Shown here in pieces: positions 16,163-25,047 of a DNA stretch of 34,287 nt; the first letter of the stretch is position 1; each line of letters opens with the position of its first letter. Position numbers and translations under genes: made by a program. Location of the stretch: the NCBI GenBank assembly GCA_013330915.1, contig DUHK01000153.1, positions 1-34,287 on the forward strand, written 5' to 3'. The notes beneath the pieces are model-generated. The model was not told the DNA's origin. It ran no database searches and saw nothing but the letters and a program-made list of their open reading frames with translations. The DNA is from Methanosphaera sp. GTDB taxonomy: Archaea; Methanobacteriota; Methanobacteria; Methanobacteriales; Methanobacteriaceae.

Positions 16163-17317
16163 TTATTTTGACTGTTTTTTCAGAATTTTCTGGTAATATT
16201 TTTCGGTAATTGACGTGATATGATTCCAATCATATTGTTTTGCATATTTCCTGCAGATATCTCTTTGGCTGTTGGGGATTCCGTTTTCTATTATTTGTAT
16301 GATGATTTTGGAGAGTTCTTCACAGTCATCACTGACAATCCATCCGTTTTCTTTTGTTATCAAATCTTTAGCAGCATTCATTTCATCATCCAGAGTAATT
16401 ACAGGCACTCCACATGCATTGGCTTCGATGACGATAATACCGAAACCTTCCCTTTTGGAAGGCAGAACCAGTGCACTTGAACTTTTTATTGTACTGTAAA
16501 GTTTTTCATGATCCTCATAAAAATCCTCGAAAATAATGTTGTTCTCAAGATTCAAACTGCTTGTAAGTGTTTTAAGGTATTTTTCCATAGGTCCGTTTCC
16601 TATAATTTTGCATTTTACATGTGGATGTACTTTACTGACTTTTGAAACTGCATTGATTATCAGGTCCACATGTTTTTCAGGAATCAAACGTCCGGCAAAG
16701 ACTATGTCATTATAGTCCTGTGAAGGGTTTACGTAGGTTATCTCATTGGTGTTGACACCGTTTGCAATTATGGTTGAGTTTGAGGGGCAGGAATTTTTCA
16801 GCATGTTTTCATAGGTCAGTTGTGACACGCAAATGACGTTTTTTGTCAGGTGGAAAATTCCCTTTTCAACGATTTTTCCAAAGAATCCCAGTTTTCCCAG
16901 ATATTCATACCAGTAGTCGTTCCAGACTTCGTGAACGGTTATCACAAGGTTTTTTCTGTGTTTTAGTTTGCTTGAATAACAGGAAAAGTAGGGAAATCCC
17001 TGACAATCCACGATGTCAAAATCCTTTAGTTTGGCATTTGTCAATATGCATCCTGCAAAGTATAATGCCTCTTTAATTGAACGGGTATTGTTTTTGGTGT
17101 ATAAATCCATGGCCTTTCCAACGCTATGGTATGTAAGACCTTTATATCTGATTGTTTTTTGGGAAGAAAATTCCTTTGTGTTCATCCAGTATCCTAAACA
17201 AAATATGTGTACGTCATGTCCTCTATTGGATAATCTGGTAGCGATTTCATATATTCTTCTTTCCGCTCCACCTGTCACCCATGGAAAAGCGGTATCATAT
17301 ATAAAGGCTATTTTCAT
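16163..17317 (-). CDS. GT4 family glycosyltransferase
   Basis: A 384-residue GT-B glycosyltransferase with an almost textbook layout: VTGGAERR at 14-21, HEVWNDYWYEYLG near 129-141, IANGVNT at 184-190, GRLIPEKHVDLI at 209-220, IIGNGPMEKYL and E290-x7-E298 (EGFGIIVIE) followed by ANACGVPVIT. ATG follows GGAGAGTATTAATT. It lies 36 bases after the DPM-like gene and is probably co-transcribed with it; it is followed by terminator-like sequence. Sugar specificity is unknown. Confidence 0.88.
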   Translation of the reverse strand: MKIAFIYDTAFPWVTGGAERRIYEIATRLSNRGHDVHIFCLGYWMNTKEFSSQKTIRYKGLTYHSVGKAMDLYTKNNTRSIKEALYFAGCILTNAKLKDFDIVDCQGFPYFSCYSSKLKHRKNLVITVHEVWNDYWYEYLGKLGFFGKIVEKGIFHLTKNVICVSQLTYENMLKNSCPSNSTIIANGVNTNEITYVNPSQDYNDIVFAGRLIPEKHVDLIINAVSKVSKVHPHVKCKIIGNGPMEKYLKTLTSSLNLENNIIFEDFYEDHEKLYSTIKSSSALVLPSKREGFGIIVIEANACGVPVITLDDEMNAAKDLITKENGWIVSDDCEELSKIIIQIIENGIPNSQRDICRKYAKQYDWNHITSITEKYYQKILKKQSK

Positions 17318-17353
17318 AATTAATACTCTCCGGTTTTATAAAAAAAGATTAAT

Positions 17354-18049
17354 TTAAGGTTGTTTGCCGAATTTTCGTGTCAGCATGTATTTGATGTGTC
17401 TCCATCCATCGTCGAAAGAACTTAGTTTGGCCTCTCCGCCACCTCTTCTTCTATATGAAATAGGCACTTCTTTGGTGTTTAAATTCTTTTCTGCAGCTTC
17501 AATAACCATTTCAATGGCATATTCCATTCCCGGTGCAGTCAGGTTCATCTTTTCATAGGCCTCTCTTGTAAATGCTCTCATACCACAATGGGTATCTGAA
17601 TAGTCTGCATGGAAGAGTATGTTTAACATTTTGGTTAACATAGGGTTGCCTATGTACTGGTGAAGGGCAGGCATAGCTCCCTCTTCAATACTTCCCTTGA
17701 ATCTGGAACCGATCACGAATTCGCAGCCGTCTTCAACAATGAAATTGATGAAATTCAGTGACTGTTCGAATGGGTATGTTCCATCAGCATCACCCATTAT
17801 AAAGATGTCCCCGGTTGCTTCCTTAAAACCACGTTTATATGCATTTCCGTATCCGCGATTAGTTTCCAAAAATACAGTTGCACCAGCTTCACGTGCCTCT
17901 TGTTCTGTATTGTCTGTGGAATTGTTGTTAATAACAATAATTTCCACTTCGTATCCTGCTTCTTTAATCTCATCGGTAGGAATACTTTTAATAGTTTTTC
18001 CTACAATTCCTTCTTCATTTAGTGCCGGTATTACAAACGAAACCTTCAT
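17354..18049 (-). CDS. Dolichol-phosphate sugar synthase-like GT2 glycosyltransferase
   Basis: A 231-residue soluble GT-A enzyme of the DPM1/DPG-synthase group, which in archaea transfers a sugar from a nucleotide donor to dolichyl phosphate (as AglJ and AglD do in other archaea). Seen: VIPALNEEG at 6-14, INNNSTDNT at 40-48, RGYGNAYKRGF at 65-75, MGDADGTYP at 85-93 with the metal-binding DAD at 87-89, IGSRFKG, and SDTHCGMRAF. There is no C-terminal membrane anchor. I start at ATG 18049, with AAGGT a few bases upstream, rather than the in-frame TTG at 18058. It may provide the lipid-linked sugar used by the DUF2206 protein or start the lipid-linked oligosaccharide; both ideas are inference. 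Confidence 0.85.
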   Translation of the reverse strand: MKVSFVIPALNEEGIVGKTIKSIPTDEIKEAGYEVEIIVINNNSTDNTEQEAREAGATVFLETNRGYGNAYKRGFKEATGDIFIMGDADGTYPFEQSLNFINFIVEDGCEFVIGSRFKGSIEEGAMPALHQYIGNPMLTKMLNILFHADYSDTHCGMRAFTREAYEKMNLTAPGMEYAIEMVIEAAEKNLNTKEVPISYRRRGGGEAKLSSFDDGWRHIKYMLTRKFGKQP

Positions 18050-18118
18050 GTTTAACAAACCTTAACTTGATTTTTTTTTTAATCTAAATATATTTTTGTA
18101 ATTATTTAAATAAATATT

Positions 18119-19297
18119 TCAGGTGATTAAGTTACTTATAATGTCGTCCAATTTTGTCATTGATGTTTTCCAGGAATAATTATTTTCAACAAATATCCTG
18201 GCTTCAGAGCCTATTTTTTCCCTTAGTTTTTCATCATGAATCAGTTTTAGGATATTGTCCTTAAACTCATCGGGAGTGTCTGCTAAGAGAAAATGAACCT
18301 GATTTTCACCATTTATTCCACTTATTCCACAGCTTGTGGAAATCACGGGCAGTTCCATACTCATTGCTTCAAGTATCTTGTTTTTTATGCCTGTTCCGGA
18401 AATCATGGGGGTGACGAAAATACTGCCTTTTGTCAAATACTTTCTCACATCATCAACAGAACCCGTAACAATTATGTTGGAATCATCTTTCAACGTGCTT
18501 ATATAAGCTGAAGGATTTCTTCCAACCACATAGAACTTGACTGACTGCTCCTTTAAAACTTCGGGATAAATATTTTCCACAAAGTACTTGACGGCATCGT
18601 TGTTTGGTGGGGTGCTCATATCTCCCAAAAACACCAATCTGACCTCGCCCTCAGGGGATGAATTTCTGAAATAGAACGTATCAACACCATTTGGTATAAC
18701 TTCCAGAGGAATGTGAATGTCCTTCTCCAGTATTTTCCTGTCCTTTTCATTCACCAGTATGCAGCAATCAAATGAATTGTATACTTTCTCGTAATTATGA
18801 ATCTTAAGATAATTCAAGTACCAGTAAATTCTTGAAGCAAAGCTTTTGGACTTTTTATACATGTTATGGTTATAGTCACTCACTGCATCGAAGGCATAGA
18901 CTATTTTTGGACCTCTTATCTTTTTGGCATAAAATGCCATGGGCATGTCAGTTATAACCACATCAATGTCCTCACAAGCCTTTTTGTTGATTAGTTTGCT
19001 CATGTTCTCATGATAATAATAGTTAAGGAAGCTTCTGGTGGATAGATTATCAATTGACATCATGTTTTTAACTGTGTACTTTAACTGGTCCTTTATATCA
19101 AGATATTCAGGAATTTTCATGCTTTGATATTCCTTAAGGTAATCTCTTAGTTCTTCAACAGGGTATTTTCCAGAATCGAATGATACCAGTGTAATCTCGT
19201 GTTTTCCTCCAAGTTCCTTGATAAGATGGTATATGGGAATTGTTGCACCAACAGTTTTTGAAGGAATATCATGACAAATCAGTAATATTCGGGACAT
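18119..19297 (-). CDS. GT4-like glycosyltransferase
   Basis: A 392-residue GT-B glycosyltransferase. The N-terminus (LLICHDIPSKTVGATIPIYHL) and the donor-site pattern GTGIKNKILEAMSMELPVIST place it in the GT4 subgroup where only the second Glu of E-x7-E remains. LEVIPNGVDTFYF and LVFLGDMSTPPNNDAV support this. ATG has GGAGG upstream, inside the last codons of the preceding GT4; the stop of that gene is only three bases before this ATG. It closes a run of three GT4 genes. Confidence 0.86.
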   Translation of the reverse strand: MSRILLICHDIPSKTVGATIPIYHLIKELGGKHEITLVSFDSGKYPVEELRDYLKEYQSMKIPEYLDIKDQLKYTVKNMMSIDNLSTRSFLNYYYHENMSKLINKKACEDIDVVITDMPMAFYAKKIRGPKIVYAFDAVSDYNHNMYKKSKSFASRIYWYLNYLKIHNYEKVYNSFDCCILVNEKDRKILEKDIHIPLEVIPNGVDTFYFRNSSPEGEVRLVFLGDMSTPPNNDAVKYFVENIYPEVLKEQSVKFYVVGRNPSAYISTLKDDSNIIVTGSVDDVRKYLTKGSIFVTPMISGTGIKNKILEAMSMELPVISTSCGISGINGENQVHFLLADTPDEFKDNILKLIHDEKLREKIGSEARIFVENNYSWKTSMTKLDDIISNLIT

Positions 19298-19300
19298 AAT

Positions 19301-20437
19301 CTACTTTCCTCCAATGGCTTCGTAGTAAATGCCAAGTATTTTCTCTGAAACACTTTTCCAGTCCAGATTTTCCCTGATGTACTTTTGGGCATTTGAAATT
19401 TGTTTTTTTCGCAGGTTCTCATCCTCCAGTGAACGAATCATCTCGTTTTTAAGTGATTCGACATCACCATATTCCACAATAGTTCCGGCATCCATTTTTT
19501 CCACCAGTTCTCCGGATTCCTTTGTCACGATTACGGGAGTGTTGGATAGAAGGGCTTCGAAAACTGTTATTGACACGCCACCCATGTATTTAACAGGATT
19601 TACAAATAATTCGGCATCATGATAAATGCTGATTTTATCCTCTTCCTTTACAAAGCCGGTGAATATCACTTTGTTTTCGAGATTGTTTGTTTTGATTATC
19701 CTGTCCAGTTCTTTCTTGTAATCTGTTATTTTTCCTGCAATGACAAGTTTGTAGTCGGAATATTTTGGAGGCAGTTGTGAAAATGCTTCAATTATGTAAT
19801 TTATTCCTTTCAGTTCATCCATTCTGCCAAGATATAATATATACTTTGATTTTATGTTGTTTTTGTTCTTGAAACTGCCTTTTGGTGGTAGTTTTTCGAA
19901 TTCATCAATATTCATCCCGTTATATATTACTCTGACGTCCTTAGCATTCATCAACTTATCATAATATGCTTCTTCCTGTGAAACGGCTATTGTCGTGGCG
20001 GCATTTTTCATGATGTTGTTTCCGTAAACTAAATCATAGGCATGTTTTATCAGGGATTTATTCACGTTTTTTGGTGTTGATGCGTGGGGTTGTAGGACAT
20101 AGGGAATGTTGTATTTTTTAGCGTATTTTGTGATAATGTTGTTCTGGTAGGATCTTAGTTCATGCAGATGAATTATGTCATAGTTTTTAATGTTTTTATT
20201 TAACCATTCCTTCATTTTGGGTGAGTATATAAAGAGGGCCAGATTGAATTTGTATTCTATTGGAACCATTGTCAGGTTGTTTATGGTGTCCGTATCCTCT
20301 TTGTTGTAGTCAAAGGTTGTCGTTAGGATGGTTACGTTATGTCCCATTTCAGTAAACTGTTTTGTAAGGTTGTAACAAACGTTTACATCACCACCTCTGG
20401 TGAATGCAAAATAAGGAATTACCTGTAGAATATTCAT
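19301..20437 (-). CDS. GT4 family glycosyltransferase
   Basis: A 378-residue GT-B glycosyltransferase. Seen: ILQVIPYFAFTRGGDVNV at the N-terminus, LQPHASTPK, VIYNGMNIDEF, KYILYLGRMDELKGINYI, FTGFVKEED, and GGVSITVFEALLSNTPVIV, in which the first Glu of the E-x7-E pair is Gly. This loss of one acidic residue is tolerated in several GT4 groups. ATG follows AAGTGATAAT. Middle gene of the three-gene GT4 run, 39 bases after the upstream gene. Confidence 0.87.
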   Translation of the reverse strand: MNILQVIPYFAFTRGGDVNVCYNLTKQFTEMGHNVTILTTTFDYNKEDTDTINNLTMVPIEYKFNLALFIYSPKMKEWLNKNIKNYDIIHLHELRSYQNNIITKYAKKYNIPYVLQPHASTPKNVNKSLIKHAYDLVYGNNIMKNAATTIAVSQEEAYYDKLMNAKDVRVIYNGMNIDEFEKLPPKGSFKNKNNIKSKYILYLGRMDELKGINYIIEAFSQLPPKYSDYKLVIAGKITDYKKELDRIIKTNNLENKVIFTGFVKEEDKISIYHDAELFVNPVKYMGGVSITVFEALLSNTPVIVTKESGELVEKMDAGTIVEYGDVESLKNEMIRSLEDENLRKKQISNAQKYIRENLDWKSVSEKILGIYYEAIGGK

Positions 20438-20476
20438 ATTATCACTTAAAAATAAAAAAAGTAAGGGATTGGATAT

Positions 20477-21703
20477 TTATATGTCCTTCAGTAGAATATC
20501 CAGAACCAGATTCTCAAGTATGTTTTCAAATCTGATTGCAAGAGTGCTCCAATCATTATCTTTAACAAAGTTGTAACCGGCAAGACCGACCTTTTCAATT
20601 TCTCTTTTGTTCTTAAATTTCTCTTGAACAACATCCAATACTTCTTCTGGAGTATTGATGTATATTATTCCATTCTTTTCTCCAAATTCGGCAACCAAAC
20701 CAGGAAGTCGTGTTGCTATAACGGGTTTTTGCATGGCCATGTATTCATATAGCTTTATTGGCACTATGTCCTGCATTATTATTTCATGTTTGTATGCAGG
20801 GAGAATACACACATCACTGGCACCAATAAGATCAGGCATTATTTTATACTTCTGTCTGCCTGTGAGAATCATCTGGTCTTCTAAATCATATCTTTTTTGA
20901 ATAGCCTTCAATGTTTCGTAGGCATCACCATCACCCGTAATCAACAACTTAATGTTGGGATATCTTGCCTTGTTTTTACCTAATTCAACGGCTAATTCTT
21001 TCAGACCTGCAAAATCATATAAAAAGCCCATGAAAAACAATACAATGTCCTTGTTGTCTATTTTATAGTATCTTCTGATTTTAAAACCGCTATGTTTTTT
21101 GTAATTGAACTGTTTTAAATTAATTCCGGCATCAATAATGGATAATCTATGAGGATCTGCTCCTAACTCAACTGCTGTTTCACTTAGTCGACGGTTAATT
21201 GTTAGGACGTAAGAAGAATTTTTAATAGTTTTTTTCGTAATATTTTTTCCTAATCTTCTAAAGGCTTTTTCAGGGATTAATTGATGTAAAACATCAATAA
21301 AATAATAAACGAAAGGGATTTTTTCTTTTTTTGCTAATTTGGAAGCTATATGTGCATTAAGTATTCCAAATCCAACTATTATGTCCGGTTTGAATTCTTT
21401 CAGTTGTTTTTTTATCTCTTGCTTGTGATAATGTATCACTGAGAAATAATTGATTACTGGGATTCTTATTAATGGTGGCCTGATGACCGTCACATTATTG
21501 GTGTTGTAGACTTTTTTGTATTCCTTGAATACTTTACGTGGTGATTTGTACAAATCCTTTTCTTCGGAATTGTTTTTCCATTCAACATCGTAATCAATTA
21601 CTCTGATTTTATGTCCTCTTAGACCTAATAATTCCATTAAATGATGTTGTTGATGAGGATTTCTTTTAATCCAATCCGACTCCTGCACAACGAGTATTTT
21701 CAT
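20477..21703 (-). CDS. GT4-like glycosyltransferase
   Basis: A 408-residue GT-B glycosyltransferase. The N-terminal ESDWIKRNPHQQHHLMELL segment is unusual and suggests an acceptor domain distinct from its neighbours. The donor domain shows IDAGINLKQF, VLFFMGFLYDFAGLKEL, LLITGDGDAYETL and IVPIKLYEYMAMQKPVIATRLPG, with only the second Glu of the usual pair. I chose ATG at 21703 because GGTGA lies five bases upstream; the in-frame ATG at 21715 overlaps that site. It is the first GT of the three-gene run and follows the epimerase by 38 bases, so all four may be one unit. Confidence 0.85.
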   Translation of the reverse strand: MKILVVQESDWIKRNPHQQHHLMELLGLRGHKIRVIDYDVEWKNNSEEKDLYKSPRKVFKEYKKVYNTNNVTVIRPPLIRIPVINYFSVIHYHKQEIKKQLKEFKPDIIVGFGILNAHIASKLAKKEKIPFVYYFIDVLHQLIPEKAFRRLGKNITKKTIKNSSYVLTINRRLSETAVELGADPHRLSIIDAGINLKQFNYKKHSGFKIRRYYKIDNKDIVLFFMGFLYDFAGLKELAVELGKNKARYPNIKLLITGDGDAYETLKAIQKRYDLEDQMILTGRQKYKIMPDLIGASDVCILPAYKHEIIMQDIVPIKLYEYMAMQKPVIATRLPGLVAEFGEKNGIIYINTPEEVLDVVQEKFKNKREIEKVGLAGYNFVKDNDWSTLAIRFENILENLVLDILLKDI

Positions 21704-21741
21704 TTCAATCACCATTTAAGTTATTATTTTATTTTTTTGAT

Positions 21742-22743
21742 TTAAAATTTAAATTCTGCACTTTTCTGAATGTTGTCCCAGTTTTCAACAAACCAGTCAT
21801 GTGTATTTTCCAGACCTTTTTCAAATTCAACTGTTGGTTTGTATTTTAAAATTCTTTTGGCCTTGTCAATGGATGATAACAGTTTGTTCTTAGCGTCCCA
21901 GTTTCTTCTTTCTTTAAACTCGATTCCAGCTTCATTACCGCATAATTCGTTTACCTTGTTGGCCATGTCTATTACCTGATGATCTTTACCTGAACCAAGG
22001 TTAATTGATTCTCCTATGGCATCATCTATGGCACCCATTTTGGTAAGACCCTGTATAATATCATTTACATACGTCCAATCTCTTGTTTCCGTTCCATTAC
22101 CTGTAATAGGTAGTGCCTGACCATTCATTGCCCAGTACATGAAGTTTGGAATAACGTTTCTGTATTTTCCAGGTACTTCTCCAGGTCCAAATACATTGAA
22201 GAATCTTGCATTAACTATAGGTAAATCATAGAGGTTATGGAAATAGTTTGTGTACAGTTCTCCAAGCAATTTAGTTACCTGATATGGTGTATGTAAACTT
22301 ATGCTGATGTCATGTTCTTCAAAAGGCATTTTGGAATCTAAACCGTAAACTCCACATCCACTGCTGGAATATACGAATCTTTTGACTCCGGTTAGTTGTG
22401 CGTATTCTAATACTTTTAAAATACCCAATCCGTTTACTTTCAAATCTTTTTCCGGTTTATCAACAGAATTCTGGTTTGCAAAGTGTGCAGCCAGATGGAA
22501 CACGTAATCCGGTTTTTCCTTAAACACCCATTTTAAAACCTGATCGTCACATATGTCCCCTTGAATAAACTCTATGCAATCTGCTTTGGGAATGTTCCAT
22601 TTGTATGCAGATGATAAATCATCCAAAATAATTATCTTTTTAGGATTAAATTCCGCTAGCTTTTTAGTTAAATTACTTCCTACACAACCTGCTCCACCAG
22701 TTACAAGTATGGTTTCTCCTTCATATGCACTTTCAATATCCAC
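21742..22743 (-). CDS. NAD-dependent nucleotide-sugar epimerase/dehydratase (extended SDR)
   Basis: A 333-residue extended short-chain dehydrogenase/reductase acting on nucleotide sugars. Seen: NAD-binding TGGAGCVGSN at 15-24 (GxxGxxG), an Asp-Asp at 41-42 that binds the NAD ribose, YSSSGCGVYG at 125-134, the catalytic Y154-xxx-K158 (YQVTK) and RFFNVFGPGE. The pattern fits UDP-glucose 4-epimerase-like or GDP-sugar enzymes; the exact substrate cannot be chosen. The start is GTG, with AAGGAG upstream. A TATA-like box at about 22797-22812 suggests this is the promoter-proximal gene of the unit that continues with the three GT4 genes. Confidence 0.85.
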   Translation of the reverse strand: MDIESAYEGETILVTGGAGCVGSNLTKKLAEFNPKKIIILDDLSSAYKWNIPKADCIEFIQGDICDDQVLKWVFKEKPDYVFHLAAHFANQNSVDKPEKDLKVNGLGILKVLEYAQLTGVKRFVYSSSGCGVYGLDSKMPFEEHDISISLHTPYQVTKLLGELYTNYFHNLYDLPIVNARFFNVFGPGEVPGKYRNVIPNFMYWAMNGQALPITGNGTETRDWTYVNDIIQGLTKMGAIDDAIGESINLGSGKDHQVIDMANKVNELCGNEAGIEFKERRNWDAKNKLLSSIDKAKRILKYKPTVEFEKGLENTHDWFVENWDNIQKSAEFKF

Positions 22744-23065
22744 CGTAAAAACTCCTTACTTTCGCTTAAAAAAATTTATTAAAAACATCTTTTATTAATA
22801 TTTATATATCTAATTTGTTTTATTTAAAGTTTAAATTCTTTATAATGGGACTTCTTAAAAGTATCCATAAAAAGATAATATTTTATTAGAGTATAACTTT
22901 CACATTATCATATACACAAATAACTGATGTTAAATTAATTATTGCTAAATGATTAATCAGAAAAAAATGAAAATAAAACATAATGTTGCTTTTTAAATAA
23001 AAAATAAGGAGGTTATTCTTTAATTATTAAAACATATTTATTATGGGAGGATAGGTATGCTTATG
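22744..23065. other. AT-rich gap between the epimerase and licD-like genes
   Basis: This 322-base stretch has no supported gene. On the minus strand it holds the probable oligo-U terminator after the LicD gene (A run at about 22962-22968) and the epimerase promoter region (see separate entry). It also holds a 10-bp palindrome TGATTAATCA at 22950-22959 and two GGAGG-containing plus-strand motifs at 23006-23012 and 23045-23050, discussed in the findings. The longest minus-strand reading frame here is only about 30 codons. Confidence 0.55.
22797..22812 (-). promoter_or_regulatory. TATA-like box upstream of the epimerase gene
   Basis: On the minus strand the sequence reads TAGATATATAAATATT, about 55-70 bases before the GTG start of the epimerase. 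It is the best box A match in the gap. Confidence 0.4.
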
Positions 23066-24082
23066 TTAACTGAAATTATCATTGATGTTCTTGAGAGTTT
23101 CTATCATGCTTTCAAAGGACTTGTCGATTTCTTTTTTGTTGTTGTCATACTGACTTTTTACAAAATCAACCGTGTTATGGTCCAGGGCTATGTGTGGAAT
23201 GTGCATATATTCAGGACCGTAAATCAATGGCAGATATTCCTCAATGTCGTTTGGACAGCTAAATTCATATCCTTCAAAGCTTATTTTCTTTAGAGGAAAT
23301 ATGTAGTCGCTTTTATAAATTCTATTGTGTATATTGTTATGCAGTCCATCTATTGCATCGGATATCTGTGCTGTTTTTTCTTTGGTAAAATGCATTTTTG
23401 AGTTCTGTATCTTCAGGCCTTCATCAAATGTCCATGTTCCGTTGGCAATGTTTTCCCTGAATTCAACCTGTAGTTTTGTCTGTGTTTCATTTCTCTGTTC
23501 TGTCAATCCTTCATCTTCAATGTAGTCCTTTGGGAACACATCAAAGTGTACGTATGGTTTTTTAAATGCACACTGGAAAAAGAGTATGAATGTGCCCCCA
23601 TTGAGAATATCCAGTACGTTACAATCTTCAGGGAAGTTTTCATGAGGTGTTGTGAGTTTTGAAACTATCAGGTTCTCCTTTAAAAAGTCATTTTTTTCAA
23701 TTTCTTTGGGAAATATTTCCACAAATCTTTCATAGTCCTCTCTTAGCATGGATATGTCCATATCGTCATCCCATGGTACAAAACCTCCATGTCTTAGAGC
23801 ACCAAGCAAGGTACCATAGTCAAGCCAGTATGTTATTTCGTGTTTTCGGCAAATGTTGTCAAAAAGTCTTAGCATCTCAAGAGATAACAGTTGTATTTGT
23901 CGCATTACTCCCGTAGCCTTAATGTCACAGCTGCTGAAAATAAGGTCCAGCATCTGATAATGTGATTCCAGTTCCCTTAGTTTGTTGTTGTTATTGAATC
24001 GTTGAACCAGTTCTATGACTTTCGGATGATTTTTAATGCTTTGTGGTAGCATGGCATATACTTTTGATAAAATAAAAACCAT
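23066..24082 (-). CDS. LicD family protein (phosphosugar/phosphocholine-type transferase)
   Basis: A 338-residue protein with a LicD nucleotidyltransferase-fold domain. In bacteria and eukaryotes (LicD, fukutin) such enzymes attach phosphocholine or a phospho-polyol from a CDP donor to a surface glycan. Seen: YWLDYGTLLGALRH at 85-98 and PWDDDMDI at 103-110, the diagnostic metal-binding pair. About 65 residues precede the domain. I start at ATG 24082, with AGGAG nine bases upstream; the in-frame GTG at 24118 has no ribosome binding site. The gene is alone between two AT-rich gaps. No LicC-like cytidylyltransferase or choline uptake gene is present in the window, so the transferred group is unknown. 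Confidence 0.85.
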   Translation of the reverse strand: MVFILSKVYAMLPQSIKNHPKVIELVQRFNNNNKLRELESHYQMLDLIFSSCDIKATGVMRQIQLLSLEMLRLFDNICRKHEITYWLDYGTLLGALRHGGFVPWDDDMDISMLREDYERFVEIFPKEIEKNDFLKENLIVSKLTTPHENFPEDCNVLDILNGGTFILFFQCAFKKPYVHFDVFPKDYIEDEGLTEQRNETQTKLQVEFRENIANGTWTFDEGLKIQNSKMHFTKEKTAQISDAIDGLHNNIHNRIYKSDYIFPLKKISFEGYEFSCPNDIEEYLPLIYGPEYMHIPHIALDHNTVDFVKSQYDNNKKEIDKSFESMIETLKNINDNFS

Positions 24083-24260
24083 TGTATTTTTCTCCTGAAG
24101 AATTTTGTTATTTAACACTTTATCTTTTAAATTATAATAGTGTTGTTAATTTAGCATATTTGATTGAAGTATAATTTTTTTATGTCTTTTAAAATTTCTT
24201 TTAGTTATATTCCATTTTTTTAGATATGGATTATGTTTACCGTCTTATTTTAAGAAAAAC

Positions 24261-24268
24261 ATTTATAT
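24261..24268 (+). promoter_or_regulatory. TATA-like box upstream of the V4R regulator
   Basis: ATTTATAT lies about 25-31 bases before the start codon at 24292. If used, the transcript would start almost at the ATG, making the message leaderless or nearly so, although an AGGA motif sits at 24282-24285. Confidence 0.35.
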
Positions 24269-24291
24269 CTTATTAAAACATAGGAAATACT

Positions 24292-25047
24292 ATGATGCCT
24301 ATAAACAATTTCAATAATACCAAAATTAAGATTTTTTCTACAACTAAGGGGATTAAAATAGTAGATAGTCCAATTAAAATACAGATTTTAAACATTTTAG
24401 AAGGACAAATAAGTGAAGCAGATATTGTTAATGAAACTGGGAAATCCAAATCAACGATATCAGTACATTTAAAGAATCTTATTGAAGAAGGCATAATCAG
24501 TTTCAAATCCCATCCATTAGACAGAAGGAGTAAACTATTTTACATAGTGGCAGATTACATTGGAGAAATATATCCGGATAAAATCATATATCAATCCCCA
24601 AACATTGAATCTGAATTAAATAATCAGGAACAATTATACACAGAATTGTTTAGGCAATATAAATCAATTCTATTAGTTCATGGACTTCAATTGGAACCAT
24701 TGGAAGTGGAAACAGGAAAAAATATAGGAAAACACATCTATCAGTCTTTTGAATATGACAAATTCAGCGAACTACTTGATTTAATCATAGAAAAATTTGA
24801 TGAGTTGGAAATGGGTCATATTAAAATAAGCAGTGAAAAACCTTTAATAATAAAAAACAACAACTGTCATGAATGTAAAGATTTACAGTATAACATTCCA
24901 TTATGTAATGTAACTAAAGGAATCTTAAAAGGAATATTTGAAGAGTATTATGGAAAAACAGTATCAGTTGAAGAGGTTGAATGTACCTCAAAATACGATG
25001 ATTGCTGTACTTTCATAGTTGAAACAGCAGAAATCAATAATTCTTAA
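24292..25047 (+). CDS. Winged-helix regulator with C-terminal V4R sensor domain
   Basis: A 251-residue putative transcription regulator. Residues about 20-90 form an ArsR-like winged helix-turn-helix (ILNILEGQISEADIV, then KSKSTISVHLKNLIEEGII and a wing around FKSHPLDRRSKLFY). Residues about 115-246 match the V4R (4-vinyl reductase) small-molecule-binding domain, ending in GKTVSVEEVECTSKYDDCCTF. Six cysteines (192, 195, 205, 231, 238, 239) could bind a metal or sense redox. ATG follows AGGAAATACT; a second ATG is directly adjacent. It is the only regulator seen in the glycan region, points towards the flippase/Glf operon and overlaps the last GT2 gene by 14 bases tail to tail. Its target is unknown. 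Confidence 0.82.
   Translation: MMPINNFNNTKIKIFSTTKGIKIVDSPIKIQILNILEGQISEADIVNETGKSKSTISVHLKNLIEEGIISFKSHPLDRRSKLFYIVADYIGEIYPDKIIYQSPNIESELNNQEQLYTELFRQYKSILLVHGLQLEPLEVETGKNIGKHIYQSFEYDKFSELLDLIIEKFDELEMGHIKISSEKPLIIKNNNCHECKDLQYNIPLCNVTKGILKGIFEEYYGKTVSVEEVECTSKYDDCCTFIVETAEINNS

Noticed and set aside
22950..22959. TGATTAATCA palindrome as a regulator operator
   Set aside because: A 10-bp AT-rich palindrome is likely by chance here, and I did not find a second copy at the other promoters inspected.
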